DNA of 64,000 bases from an uncultured Desulfobacteraceae bacterium (GCA_913041495.1 CAJWHT010000004.1:1-64000); one strand, 5' to 3'. Shown: positions 38,390-48,023, counted from the first letter of the stretch. Made by a program: numbers and translations. The notes: generated by a model not told the origin, from the letters alone.

Positions 38390-38734
38390 ATGCAGAGATT
38401 TACCCAAAACGTGGTGGCGGTGATTCAGGCCATCCCGAAAGGAAAGGTCACTTCCTACGGCCGGGTGGCAGCCCTGGCCGGAAATCCGAGAGGGGCGCGC
38501 CAGGTTTCCCGTTATCTGCATTCCTTGTCGGAAAAATATGACCTGCCCTGGCACCGGGTGGTGAATGCCGCAGGAAAGATTTCCCTGCCAAAGGGCAGGG
38601 GATACGAACAACAGCGCGCCTTGCTTGAAGATGAAGGGGTTGTGTTCTCAGGATCCAGGTCCATAGACTTCAGTGTTTTTCTTTGGGAACCGGTTAGCCA
38701 TCCGGATGGTCAACTGATGGTGCCTCAGCCCTGA
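38390..38734 (+). CDS. Alkyltransferase-like protein (ATL, MGMT family)
   Basis: 'VVAVIQAIPKGKVTSYGRVAALAGNPRGARQVSRYLHS...LPWHRVVNAAGKISLP'; the PCHRV Cys is replaced by Trp (PWHRV). Confidence 0.92.
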   Translation: MQRFTQNVVAVIQAIPKGKVTSYGRVAALAGNPRGARQVSRYLHSLSEKYDLPWHRVVNAAGKISLPKGRGYEQQRALLEDEGVVFSGSRSIDFSVFLWEPVSHPDGQLMVPQP

Positions 38735-39303
38735 TCCCTTTTATTCTGTTTTGAGAACGCCCTTTTCATCTCATTGTATTTCGGCCCGTCTTTTTTCCAC
38801 AGCCTGCATGAATCAATGAGAAATACCCCGGCTTTTTCCGGATCGACGCCCTGGGCAGGCGTTTGGTTCTGATGGCGTTGCCAGGTCAGCCATCCGTGGA
38901 GAATCTCGGTGCCCATCGCCTTGACCAGGGTGCACAGGTGGGCACAGCCGTCCTTTCCGCCCACACGGGAACGAATTTCCTTGGAGAATCCCGGTCTGAT
39001 TTCAAGGCCTGTGATGTGGGCCATCCGGTCAAGAGTTTGGGGGCACTCTGCCATTGGAGCTGTGAGGATCTCACCTTCAGCTTCAATGATCCGTAAGGGA
39101 GCGGAGGCGATGAGGAGGGTGGCTGTCATGTGGTGAATGGTGCCCGGATCTTTGGGCCTGCCCAATATATCCACAATGGGAACCCTGCGTTCATCCCGGA
39201 GTTCTCCGTGGACGATGATACGATCCTCTCCGTGGTCATAGCTGGAAAGACGGATATCCCGGGTATGAACGGGGGATTTTGGGGCAATGATGTCTTTGAG
39301 CAT
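38725..39303 (-). CDS. DUF2889 domain-containing protein
   Basis: 'HTRDIRLSSYDHGEDRIIVHGELRDER...IHHMTATLLI...IRSRVGGKDGCAHLCTLVKAMG'. Confidence 0.8.
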   Translation of the reverse strand: MLKDIIAPKSPVHTRDIRLSSYDHGEDRIIVHGELRDERRVPIVDILGRPKDPGTIHHMTATLLIASAPLRIIEAEGEILTAPMAECPQTLDRMAHITGLEIRPGFSKEIRSRVGGKDGCAHLCTLVKAMGTEILHGWLTWQRHQNQTPAQGVDPEKAGVFLIDSCRLWKKDGPKYNEMKRAFSKQNKRDQG

Positions 39304-39476
39304 GCTTTTTCCTTATTTGCTTCTTTTTTTAAGTTACGCCGGACAGCCTATGACATTTGGCCGCCTGAATCAAATCCTACCCTTTTTTTCTTGACGAAAG
39401 CTGTTTAACGCTCTACCGTTCCAGTCTGTTTGATTCGCCCCGGTTCACATATCCCGGCGGTGAAGAATTGCCTGGT

Positions 39477-40406
39477 ATGAGGAGTAAGATCTTGTCTACA
39501 TTCTTTGTCCGCCCGGTTGCCGGTGTATTTATCGGGGCGTTGATTATCAGTTTTTCCGGTGTTTTTATAAAAATATCCCAGGTTCATCCCATGGTTTCCG
39601 CCTTTTACCGGGTGTTTTTCGGATGTATATTTTTATCTGTGGCCTGCGGGGTTAAAGGGGAGTTCCGGCGGCAGCCGGTGAGCCGCATCCTTCTGGCCGC
39701 GGTTTGCGGTGTCGTATTCAGTATCGATCTGTTCTGCTGGCATACAAGTATCGGTTTCATCGGCCCGGGGCTGGCGACAATCCTGGGAAACTGCCAGGTG
39801 TTTATCCTGGCCGTGGCCGGATGGCTGATTTACCGGGAGCGTCTGACGGGCATGTTTCTGCTTTCCCTGCCCATGGCTCTGCTGGGGCTGTACATGATTA
39901 TCGGTATGGATGGCGCTGCACTTACGCCGGCATACCTGAAAGGCATCGGATATGGTGTGCTCACCGCAATCAGTTATGGGGCATTTCTTCTGTTGATCCG
40001 CTATGTTCAGTCCGGCGGTCGCGGCCCCCTGTTTTTTTACCAGGTGGTGGTGACCGCTTCAGCCAGTTTGTGTCTGGGCGGTTTCATCGTTTTCGGAGAC
40101 TACAGTTTCCTCATACCCGATGCCCGGTCCCTTGCCGCGTTGATTGGGGTCGGGGTATTCTCCCAGGCACTGGCCTGGGCCGTGATTTCATATTGCCTGC
40201 CGGATGTGCCGGCCTCCCGGGCGGGATTGATTCTGCTGCTCCAGCCGGCCCTTTCATTTGTCTGGGATGTTCTTATGTTTGACCGTCAGACAGGCGTTGT
40301 GGGATGGTTCGGCGTTGCGGTGGTACTGGCTGCCATTTACATGGGAATGGGACATGGACAGGCCCGGGGAGATGACCCTGTCTTGCCGGAAAAGATGCCG
40401 CGGTAA
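39477..40406 (+). CDS. DMT/EamA family transporter
   Basis: About 10 TM segments, two EamA repeats (GVFIKISQVHPMVSAFYRVFFGCIFL...; GPGLATILGNCQVFILAVAGWLIYRERLT). Confidence 0.9.
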   Translation: MRSKILSTFFVRPVAGVFIGALIISFSGVFIKISQVHPMVSAFYRVFFGCIFLSVACGVKGEFRRQPVSRILLAAVCGVVFSIDLFCWHTSIGFIGPGLATILGNCQVFILAVAGWLIYRERLTGMFLLSLPMALLGLYMIIGMDGAALTPAYLKGIGYGVLTAISYGAFLLLIRYVQSGGRGPLFFYQVVVTASASLCLGGFIVFGDYSFLIPDARSLAALIGVGVFSQALAWAVISYCLPDVPASRAGLILLLQPALSFVWDVLMFDRQTGVVGWFGVAVVLAAIYMGMGHGQARGDDPVLPEKMPR

Positions 40407-40748
40407 TTATCGTAGGGGACTGCCCGGCATCATATGGACAGTGTCGATAGCGTTGCGTCTGGCAAAGGTGGCAAGAATTTCAAGGGCATTGCCGGATACA
40501 AAGGAAATCAGTTTGATGCGGTTTTCCGTCAGGGCCTCTGCCGGGCTGGTTGAAATGGCACCGCAGATGAGGATCGGGACCCCGAGGCGTTTTAGCAGGA
40601 CGGACAATCCCTGAATATCACCGGGATGAAACGATACGTAGGTGGTGTGGGAAACCGACTTGTTTTCGATTCCTGCAATAAGCAGGGTCCTGGCAGAATC
40701 AAATACCGGAGATACCCGGTTTCCCCAGGCCGTCACGGCGATTTTCAT
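40407..40748 (-). CDS. Dinitrogenase iron-molybdenum cofactor (NifX/NifB) domain protein
   Basis: 'MKIAVTAWGNRVSPVFDSARTLLIAGIENK...LLKRLGVPILICGAISTSPAEALTENRIKLISFVSGNALEILATF'; start corrected to ATG 40748. Confidence 0.85.
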   Translation of the reverse strand: MKIAVTAWGNRVSPVFDSARTLLIAGIENKSVSHTTYVSFHPGDIQGLSVLLKRLGVPILICGAISTSPAEALTENRIKLISFVSGNALEILATFARRNAIDTVHMMPGSPLR

Positions 40749-40982
40749 TTTTATTCTCCCATATTCCGGTTGTCTCTTCACAGGCTTGTGTTGGCATGCG
40801 TTCATCGAAAGACAATAAATGCAAGGGCCATACCGCCGGAATAAGGACGACGTTGAGCGAAAAAATCTCACGTTTTCTATTGATACGACGTCCCGGGCGG
40901 ATGCGAAACGTCGCATAAACGAGACGCTGGGATGATGACAGTCGCGAAAGTACGGTACCGGTCTGACCGGATGAGCCGCGTT

Positions 40983-42326
40983 TTAAGGACGTATCCCTAA
41001 TTTTTTAATCCGCCTGAACAGGGTGCTTTTGTGGATGCCCAGGTCGCGGGCTGCCGCGTTCCGGTTGCCGTTGTTTCTGGCCAGCGCGTCTTTGATCACC
41101 TTGATCTGAGCGGTGCGGACAGGATCCGTATCCGGCTGGTGCCGGGGGGCGGGTGTAAAAGCAAGAAAACCTGGCAGATGGGTGGTGTTGATATACCCTT
41201 CCGGACAGAGTACAAAGGCGTGCTCAATGATATTTTCCAGTTCCCTTATATTGCCGGGAAATTCATGGGACATCAGGGCTGCCAGCACCTCCTGGTCAAT
41301 GCCCTGGATAAATTTGTTCTGCCGGAGGTTGAGTTTTGAGATAAAACGGTCCGTAAGCGGCGGGATATCTTCCATCCGCTGCCGCAGTGGCGGCAGGCAG
41401 ATCCTGATCACGTTGATCCGGTAATAAAGATCCTGGCGGAAGCTGTTGCTCTCCACCATGGCAGACAGGTCCCTGTTGGTGGCGGCGATGATCCTGACGT
41501 TGGTTTTTTCTTTGGCAATCCCCCCTAAAGGGGTATACTCATGTTCCTGAAGCACCCTGAGCAGGCGTACCTGAAATGCCGGGCTGGTATCCCCGATTTC
41601 ATCGAGAAAAACCGTCCCGCCTTCGGCCAGGGCAAACTGGCCGGGCTTGTCTTTCACCGCATGGGTAAAGGCCCCCTTTTTGTAACCGAACAATTCGGAT
41701 TCTAAAAGCGTATCCGGCAGGGCACCGCAGTTGATGGCGATAAACGGGTGGTCCTTTCTCGGGCTGAGATTGTGGATGGCACGTGCCATCAGTTCTTTTC
41801 CCGTGCCGGTTTCCCCCTCAATGAGCACAGAGGCATCCGAGTCCGAGATCTGGGGCAGGATGTTGAAAATATTTTTCATGGCACTGGAGGTTGAGACGAT
41901 GTCTTCCACCTGAACCTCCCGGGTCAGTTCATGGCGAAGGGCCTCTTCAAGGGAATGGTCCCTGAAGGTTTCCACGCCGCCGATCACATCTCCGTTTTTG
42001 TCAATGAGCAATGAAGTGGCTGCTGTAATGGGAATTTTTTTCTGCTGGGTGTTGATGATGTAGGCGGATGTGGAGATAAAGGGTTTGCCTTCCTCCATGG
42101 TGCGCTTTAATGCACAGTCTTCTTCGCACATATTGGAGCGGAAGACCTCCCAGCAGTGGCGGCCTATGGCCTCCTTACGGGAAATGCCCGTGATTTCTTC
42201 TGCTGCCCTGTTAAACGAGGTGATCTCCCAGTTATAGTCGATGGTGAATACCCCGTCAGAGATGGAGTCTAAAATAATTTTTGTGGTGTCCTGGGAAAGG
42301 GGGCCGAAGATTTTACTTTTATCCAT
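40983..42326 (-). CDS. PAS-domain sigma54-dependent transcriptional activator (AAA+, Fis-type HTH)
   Basis: PAS, Walker A 'GETGTGKELMARAIHNLSPR', 'ESELFGYKKGAFTHAVKDKPGQFALAEGGTVFLDEIGD' (GAFTxA), C-terminal HTH 'RNAAARDLGIHKSTLFRRIKKLGI'. Confidence 0.97.
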   Translation of the reverse strand: MDKSKIFGPLSQDTTKIILDSISDGVFTIDYNWEITSFNRAAEEITGISRKEAIGRHCWEVFRSNMCEEDCALKRTMEEGKPFISTSAYIINTQQKKIPITAATSLLIDKNGDVIGGVETFRDHSLEEALRHELTREVQVEDIVSTSSAMKNIFNILPQISDSDASVLIEGETGTGKELMARAIHNLSPRKDHPFIAINCGALPDTLLESELFGYKKGAFTHAVKDKPGQFALAEGGTVFLDEIGDTSPAFQVRLLRVLQEHEYTPLGGIAKEKTNVRIIAATNRDLSAMVESNSFRQDLYYRINVIRICLPPLRQRMEDIPPLTDRFISKLNLRQNKFIQGIDQEVLAALMSHEFPGNIRELENIIEHAFVLCPEGYINTTHLPGFLAFTPAPRHQPDTDPVRTAQIKVIKDALARNNGNRNAAARDLGIHKSTLFRRIKKLGIRP

Positions 42327-42365
42327 GGGATGTATCCTTTTTTTTAATCGTGTTTAATCAGATGT

Positions 42366-42381
42366 GATGCGAAATTGCAAC
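42366..42381 (-). promoter_or_regulatory. Candidate activator-binding site, GTTGCA-N5-GCRWC
   Basis: Minus strand GTTGCAATTTCGCATC. Confidence 0.4.
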
Positions 42382-42467
42382 CAAAAAACCCGGCAAGTGG
42401 GCAAAAGGGTCGCAAAAATGAAAAACTGAAGAATAATATTTGATTTTAAGGTGTTACTTTGTGGTGG

Positions 42468-42483
42468 GTCGCATAGTTGCAAC
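42468..42483 (-). promoter_or_regulatory. Candidate activator-binding site, GTTGCA-N5-GCGAC
   Basis: Minus strand GTTGCAACTATGCGAC; a degenerate third copy (GTCGCAAAAATGAAAA, plus strand) lies at 42409-42424. Confidence 0.45.
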
Positions 42484-42694
42484 AAATGGATGTGTGGTCT
42501 ATTGAAATTGGCTTTGCAACGGTCTGACGGCTGAAAAAAATGGTTAAATTTTTATTTTTTTTCTCAAGGTTTTGGGGTGATAGACCGAAAACTATTTTAA
42601 AGCAAATATGAAGAATGAAACGTCAGGTGTGCACCTGGCAATTTTCATCAACCAAGAGATGAATTAGGCAGTACCTTAAATAGGGAGAAGACCA

Positions 42695-43069
42695 ATGAAT
42701 ATGACGGCAATGGAAATCAAGACCCAGGATGTTCCTGACATTTCGCCGTTGCGGCCTGTGGAACAGGTGCAAACTACAGACAGGCAGATGGAGGCCAAGC
42801 AGGCCCGGGAGCCTTTAACAGAAAAAAATGCATCTGAGTCCATCTCTGCCAAGGAAGTGGAAGAGGTGCTTGAGGCCTTCCAGGATCTCTCGGAGACCAT
42901 CCAGACCAAACTCAGCTTTTCCGTGGATGACAATAATAACGAGATCGTGGTCAAGGTGTTTGACAAGGAATCCAATGAGCTGATCCGGCAGTTCCCCTCC
43001 GAAGAGATGCTGGCCCTTCAGGATAAAATGACGGATCTGGCCGGTTTTTTGTTCAACGAGAACGTATAA
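42695..43069 (+). CDS. flaG: FlaG family flagellar protein
   Basis: 'LSFSVDDNNNEIVVKVFDKESNELIRQFPSEEMLALQDKM', typical FlaG C-terminus. Confidence 0.88.
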   Translation: MNMTAMEIKTQDVPDISPLRPVEQVQTTDRQMEAKQAREPLTEKNASESISAKEVEEVLEAFQDLSETIQTKLSFSVDDNNNEIVVKVFDKESNELIRQFPSEEMLALQDKMTDLAGFLFNENV

Positions 43070-43186
43070 TCATTTGGCTGCCGCCCTTGCCGACAGGTCG
43101 GGCTCGGGCGGAGGATGCCATGGCTACCGGTTTGTCCCTTCGTTCACAGGTAGCTTAACGAATCGTTTTCCTGTCTCAGCGGCGAA

Positions 43187-44416
43187 TCATTGCCGTAATT
43201 TTGTTACACAGTCCACATAATGTGCCCTGCAACGGTTCTCCACGGTGAGAAGCGTGGCAAAGGCCTGCGTAAAATCGCCCCTGCCAAGGGTGAAAAGTCC
43301 GTGCCCGTATACGATCGCCGCATCTTTGTTGCGTTCAAAGGCCAGGGGCAGGGTGTTACACAGCCCCGTGGGGCCTGTGCCCACCTCGCCCGGAACAATG
43401 GGTACGCCCAGTACCTCGCGTTTTTTAGGGCAATGGGTATGGCAGCGGGTGCTGAACCGGCACACCTGCTTTTTTTTCGGGTCGCAGTCCATGGAGAGGA
43501 TGACTGAAAACCTGGGGTGGCCGTGAAGGATGGCATCGGCACCGGTTCTTGCGATGGTTTCCAGATGGGCGGTAAGTTCGCTGGATGCGGTCAGGCCGGC
43601 ACTTGACGATCCGTCCAGAGGGACGGGGTCGATGCATCCGGCCAGTTCATCCAGGGAACTGCCGGTCTGGCTGATATAAAGAATATTATCGCGGCAAAAA
43701 GAAATGTTGCCGAAATAAGAGTCCACAAGTCCGTATTCAACCGTTTTGGCCCCGGCCTGGATCATGGCTTCATAGACCCTTTCCTCAGATTGAATCGGTC
43801 CTTTGACAAGGTCTGGTATGGGCATGGCCATGCCGGTAAGCCAAGGTGCCAGCTCATCGTAAACCCCATGCATATCAGGCGGGGCTGTACCGCATTGCAG
43901 ATGGTTCAGGTAATCGGAAAAAAATTTAACAAAGCAGGCAAAGGCCACGGAGCTTCCCACCACAAACCCCTGTTCCGGGCTTACGGTGCCGTGGGCAACG
44001 ATGGCAGGACCCTTGGGGGCGTCAGGCAGGTTTTGCCCGGTGTCTGAGATGATGACGCATTTCCGGCGTTTCAGGGCAGTGATGATATCCGGTGTCGAAA
44101 AGCCGGGTATTACGGGAAGATCGTGAAGAAACGTCCGGGTTTCGCAATCTTCCGGCTGAATGGGCAGGTTTTTTGTCAACGCTTCCTTTGCCAGATAGGC
44201 GATAATTTTGTCATAGGGTGGGGCCGGTTGGAAAAACACCAGGGAATTGATGGCCATGGCAGAGAAAACCGGTTCTAATTCCTTTGTTTCCCACCCTTTT
44301 CTGTTCCAGCTCAGGGTGTAATCAAGTCCCCCCACAATGGGACGGCCCGGCCCTTCGGCTTCCGCCAGTCCGGCCTGGATCAATTTTTTTTCGTACTTGC
44401 GGATTAATGCGTCCAT
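43187..44416 (-). CDS. Class II aldolase/adducin family protein
   Basis: 'MIQAGAKTVEYGLVDSYFGNISFCRDNILYISQTGSSLDEL...HLETIARTGADAILHGHPRFSVI'; overlaps the AOR stop. Confidence 0.85.
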   Translation of the reverse strand: MDALIRKYEKKLIQAGLAEAEGPGRPIVGGLDYTLSWNRKGWETKELEPVFSAMAINSLVFFQPAPPYDKIIAYLAKEALTKNLPIQPEDCETRTFLHDLPVIPGFSTPDIITALKRRKCVIISDTGQNLPDAPKGPAIVAHGTVSPEQGFVVGSSVAFACFVKFFSDYLNHLQCGTAPPDMHGVYDELAPWLTGMAMPIPDLVKGPIQSEERVYEAMIQAGAKTVEYGLVDSYFGNISFCRDNILYISQTGSSLDELAGCIDPVPLDGSSSAGLTASSELTAHLETIARTGADAILHGHPRFSVILSMDCDPKKKQVCRFSTRCHTHCPKKREVLGVPIVPGEVGTGPTGLCNTLPLAFERNKDAAIVYGHGLFTLGRGDFTQAFATLLTVENRCRAHYVDCVTKLRQ

Positions 44417-46170
44417 CAGTCAAGCCCCAGCTCTTTTCTTTTTTCCGGCAGCGGGGTGCCGTCGGTGTCCAGTCCCCGGATATGGTAGTAGGTCTTTCGG
44501 GTATCGAGAAATGCGGCTCTGTCCAGGGGGGGGATGGAGATCCGGTTGCCGCCGGAACCCGGTTCCGTGAAAAAACGGACCGGCAGATCGTCGGCATCCG
44601 CCCCGTATCCGTAGGTATGGTTGATGATCCGCTCGTTGAAGTAGATTCGTTCTCCTGCTGCCAAAAGATCCTGGGCCGACGATGGGATGCCTGTTACTGC
44701 GGTAAACGCCTTGGCGTATTCTTCCAGGCCGGCAGCAAAGAAGGTGAATTTGCAGGCCACCAGGGAATCAACCACCGCGTTGAGGTCTTCGGCGATTTTG
44801 ATGATTCTGGCTTTGCCGCTGAAGCTGAACCGGTCTGTGGCCACAGGTTTTCTGAATATTTCATGGGAAATGGGATAGGCGCGCAGGTGACAGCCCCCCC
44901 GGGTGGAAAGGGCATAGGCCAGGGCCATGCCGTAGGCGCCCCTGGGATCGTAGGCCGGCAGTTCCAGATTCTTTACCGCCATTGCCGTTTCAGGGCGGCC
45001 AAGGCGTCTAGCGTACTCCGCAGCGCCCAATTTCAGGTTGCGGCCTTCGCCACGGTCCATGGCCATATCCGACAGCAGGGATAGTACTTGCCTGCCGGTG
45101 TAGTCCGCCCCTGTGATCTCGCGTCTGCAGGCCAGGGTGGCAGCGGCGGAAATGGTGTCCATGCCCAGGCGGTTGCACAGGTCATTGGCTTCCACTACCA
45201 AATCCATATCTTTGCTGTTGATGAGGGCCGTGAAGTGGGACATAGTCTCAAATTCAGGCATGGCGGCACCGGGTTTGTTTCGGGTGCCGATCTTTTTACA
45301 GAGAATGTGGCAGCCTTTGCAGCCGTATTTTTTGGGGGAATATGCGGCGGCAAAGGCGGCAGCGTTCAGCTTGGAAGCAGGCTCAAACCGGGTGGCGCGG
45401 AAGTTGTCCGTGGGCATCATCCGGCGGTTGTCCATAAGATCGTATACCGCACCGGTGCCAAGGCAGGTAAATCCGTACTGGCCCATCAGGGCGGGTGACG
45501 CCGCGGTCAACCGGATAACCTCTTCCCTGGCTTCCTTGAGTCCGGGCAGATCCTTTATCCGGACTTTTCCTGAGCCTTCGGCCAGGAGGTACTTCAGGTT
45601 TTTGGCGGCAAAACTTAAGCCCAGTCCCGTACGGCCGGCAGAATGATGGTTGTCCGCAGTGATGGAGGCGAACTTCACCCCGTTTTCCGCGGCTGGCCCG
45701 ATACAGGCAAGACCTGCCTTTTTCGGTGCAACAGTCCGGTAAACCTCCCGGGTGTCCTTGCCCCGGAGGTGGTCACACCGGATAAACCGGATTTCCTTTT
45801 CCCGGATCTCAATTCCCACGGGGTAGGGGCTTTTCCCGGTGATCACCACCCCGTCCCAACCGGCGCGCTTGAGCTGGGTCGAAAGCTTTCCGCCCACGGA
45901 GGCATCCCCCACGCATCCGGTCAGTGGGGATCTGGATACCAGGTGGAGCCGGCCTGATGTCGGTGCAATGGTTGCGGTCAGGGGGCCTGTGAAAAGACAG
46001 ATGGGCATATCCGGATGGTTCCAGTCCAGATTGCCTGCACGGCGCAGAAAATACCCTCCAAGCCCTTTGCCGCCGATAAAGCGGTGGTAAAGATCCGGTT
46101 CCAAAGATGCCACGTGATAGTCGTGACGGGTAAGGTTGATGTGCAGTATATGTCCTGTCCAGCCGTGCAT
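44416..46170 (-). CDS. aor: Aldehyde ferredoxin oxidoreductase (tungstopterin family)
   Basis: 'GWTGHILHINLTRHDYHVASLEPDLYHRFIGGKGLGGYFL...FTGPLTATIAPTSGRLHLVSRSPLTGCVGDASVGGKLSTQLKRAGWDGVVITGKS', cluster motif 'CKGCHILC'. Confidence 0.93.
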   Translation of the reverse strand: MHGWTGHILHINLTRHDYHVASLEPDLYHRFIGGKGLGGYFLRRAGNLDWNHPDMPICLFTGPLTATIAPTSGRLHLVSRSPLTGCVGDASVGGKLSTQLKRAGWDGVVITGKSPYPVGIEIREKEIRFIRCDHLRGKDTREVYRTVAPKKAGLACIGPAAENGVKFASITADNHHSAGRTGLGLSFAAKNLKYLLAEGSGKVRIKDLPGLKEAREEVIRLTAASPALMGQYGFTCLGTGAVYDLMDNRRMMPTDNFRATRFEPASKLNAAAFAAAYSPKKYGCKGCHILCKKIGTRNKPGAAMPEFETMSHFTALINSKDMDLVVEANDLCNRLGMDTISAAATLACRREITGADYTGRQVLSLLSDMAMDRGEGRNLKLGAAEYARRLGRPETAMAVKNLELPAYDPRGAYGMALAYALSTRGGCHLRAYPISHEIFRKPVATDRFSFSGKARIIKIAEDLNAVVDSLVACKFTFFAAGLEEYAKAFTAVTGIPSSAQDLLAAGERIYFNERIINHTYGYGADADDLPVRFFTEPGSGGNRISIPPLDRAAFLDTRKTYYHIRGLDTDGTPLPEKRKELGLD

Positions 46171-46240
46171 GGTTTACAGTCTATACCGGTAATCCCGTGT
46201 GAAAGCAAGTTTGGGAAAGATTAAGTGGGAAGGTGAGTAA

Positions 46241-46267
46241 ACCCGGCCGCAGGGTCTGCGGCCGGGT
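46241..46267 (-). terminator. Terminator-like hairpin after malic enzyme
   Basis: 12-bp perfect stem ACCCGGCCGCAG/CTGCGGCCGGGT with 3-nt loop; only a short T-tract on the minus strand. Confidence 0.6.
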
Positions 46268-46295
46268 GGTTTTCAAGTGCGGGTAATTATACCGA

Positions 46296-48023
46296 TTAGA
46301 AATATACCGGGTTCCAGCACATGTTGTCGATCAGCGCGTTGAGGCGGTCTTCGTTGTTTTCATGTTTGAACCGGGAGAAGGGGCAGTCATTCTGGGTGAC
46401 CCCGGCCTTAATGGCCTCGGCCCCCACCCGCTTGGCAACGGCGATGGACACTTCTCTGAGCTGGTGCAGGGGCGGGCATAAAATTCCGTCCTTGAGGTCT
46501 TCCTCGCTGATGAATTCCGCAACGGCATGGGCGGCCGCAGAGAAGAACACCGGCAGGACCTCCGTGGCGCCAGAGGCCACGACACCCAGACCGACGCCCG
46601 GGAATACAAAGGCGTTGTTCATCTGGCCGATCCGGTAGGCTTTGCCATTGTGTTCCACATCGGCAAAGGGAGAGCCGGTGGCCACCAGGGCCTTGCCGTC
46701 GGTCCATTGGAAGACATCCACGGGCAGGGCTTCGGTTTTGCTGGTGGGGTTGCTCAAGGGAAGGATAACGGGGCGGTCCGTGTTTTCGGATACCGCATCC
46801 ACCACTTCGCGGGTGAAGCAGCCGGGCTGACCGGAGGTGCCGATGAGAACGGTGACCTTTTCGTTTTTCACCACGTTGAGCAGGGTGTTGTCCTCAGGGC
46901 TTTTCAGCCAGGTCAGGGTGGCCGGGTCTTTGGCGTACTTGATTTTGTAGGGTTCAAGGTCCCGGTCGGAGGTGACCACACCCCTGGAGTCCAGGGTGAA
47001 TATTCTTGCAATGGCGTCTTCGGTGCTCATGCCCTGTTCTTCAAGTTCGGTCTGGATCTGCTCGGCGATGCCCACGCCGCCGGCGCCTGCACCGTGCACC
47101 AGGTATACCTGGTCGGTCATGCTTTTTTTCGTCACCTTCATGGCGGCAATGATGCCGGCCAGGGTGATGGAGCCGGTACCCTGGATATCGTCGTTAAAGG
47201 AGACCACGTCCTTGAGGTACTTATCACGGACCGTGAAGGCGGTCTGCTTGGAGAAATCTTCCCACTGGCACAGGGCTTTGGGGAATACTTTCTTGAATGC
47301 GGTGACGAATTTTTCAATGAAATCGTAGTAGGCATCACCGGTGAGGCGGCGTTCGCGCCAGCCCAGGTAGTTGGGGTCGTTCAGCAGGTCTTCGTTGTCC
47401 GTGCCCACATCCAGGGAAATGGGCAGGCAATGCCAGGGGGCGATACCGGCACCCTGGGTGTAGAGCATCAGTTTGCCCAGGCAGATGGGGATGCCGCCGG
47501 CACCCTGGTCACCGATGCCCAGGATCCCCTGGTTGTCCGTTACAACGGCCACCCGGATGTCCTGGTCGGTATAGTGGTGGAGAATATGTTCGGCCTGGTC
47601 AATATTGCCCGGGTAGAAATGGATGCCGTTGGCCCGGCGGAACATGTTGGAGTACTGCTGGCAGGCCAGGCCCACCGTGGGGGTGTAGATGATGGGCAGA
47701 AAGCTGGTCACGTCGGACGCAATAACGGCGTGGGCCAGGACCACGTTTCTGTCGTAAAGGCTTCTTAAGTAAATGAATTTTTCAATATCGTTCTCTTTTT
47801 CGGAGAGGATCCTCAAGCTGGATTTTACCTGTTCTTCAAGGCTTTTTACCCGTGGGGGCAGGTATCCGTCCAGCTTTAGTTTCCGTCTTTCATCCGTGGT
47901 AAAGGCCGTGCCTTTGCTGATATTGTTGTAGCGAAGGATATCAAATCCCCTCAGGTTGATCTGGACATCCTTTGTTTCGCCGTACTCGCCGTACTCAAAC
48001 TCGTAATGATTGATTTCCATCAT
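46296..48023 (-). CDS. NAD-dependent malic enzyme
   Basis: 575 aa; 'FLPIIYTPTVGLACQQYSNMFRRANGIHFYPGN', 'AVVTDNQGILGIGDQGAGGIPICLGKLMLYTQGAGI', 'FNDDIQGTGSITLAGIIAAMK'. Confidence 0.96.
   Translation of the reverse strand: MMEINHYEFEYGEYGETKDVQINLRGFDILRYNNISKGTAFTTDERRKLKLDGYLPPRVKSLEEQVKSSLRILSEKENDIEKFIYLRSLYDRNVVLAHAVIASDVTSFLPIIYTPTVGLACQQYSNMFRRANGIHFYPGNIDQAEHILHHYTDQDIRVAVVTDNQGILGIGDQGAGGIPICLGKLMLYTQGAGIAPWHCLPISLDVGTDNEDLLNDPNYLGWRERRLTGDAYYDFIEKFVTAFKKVFPKALCQWEDFSKQTAFTVRDKYLKDVVSFNDDIQGTGSITLAGIIAAMKVTKKSMTDQVYLVHGAGAGGVGIAEQIQTELEEQGMSTEDAIARIFTLDSRGVVTSDRDLEPYKIKYAKDPATLTWLKSPEDNTLLNVVKNEKVTVLIGTSGQPGCFTREVVDAVSENTDRPVILPLSNPTSKTEALPVDVFQWTDGKALVATGSPFADVEHNGKAYRIGQMNNAFVFPGVGLGVVASGATEVLPVFFSAAAHAVAEFISEEDLKDGILCPPLHQLREVSIAVAKRVGAEAIKAGVTQNDCPFSRFKHENNEDRLNALIDNMCWNPVYF

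Noticed and set aside
38294-38611. 105-aa minus-strand ORF overlapping the ATL gene
   Set aside because: Antisense shadow; the plus-strand ORF has clear MGMT-family motifs.
46527-47768. 413-aa plus-strand ORF opposite malic enzyme
   Set aside because: GC-rich antisense ORF with no recognisable motifs; the malic enzyme on the minus strand is unambiguous.
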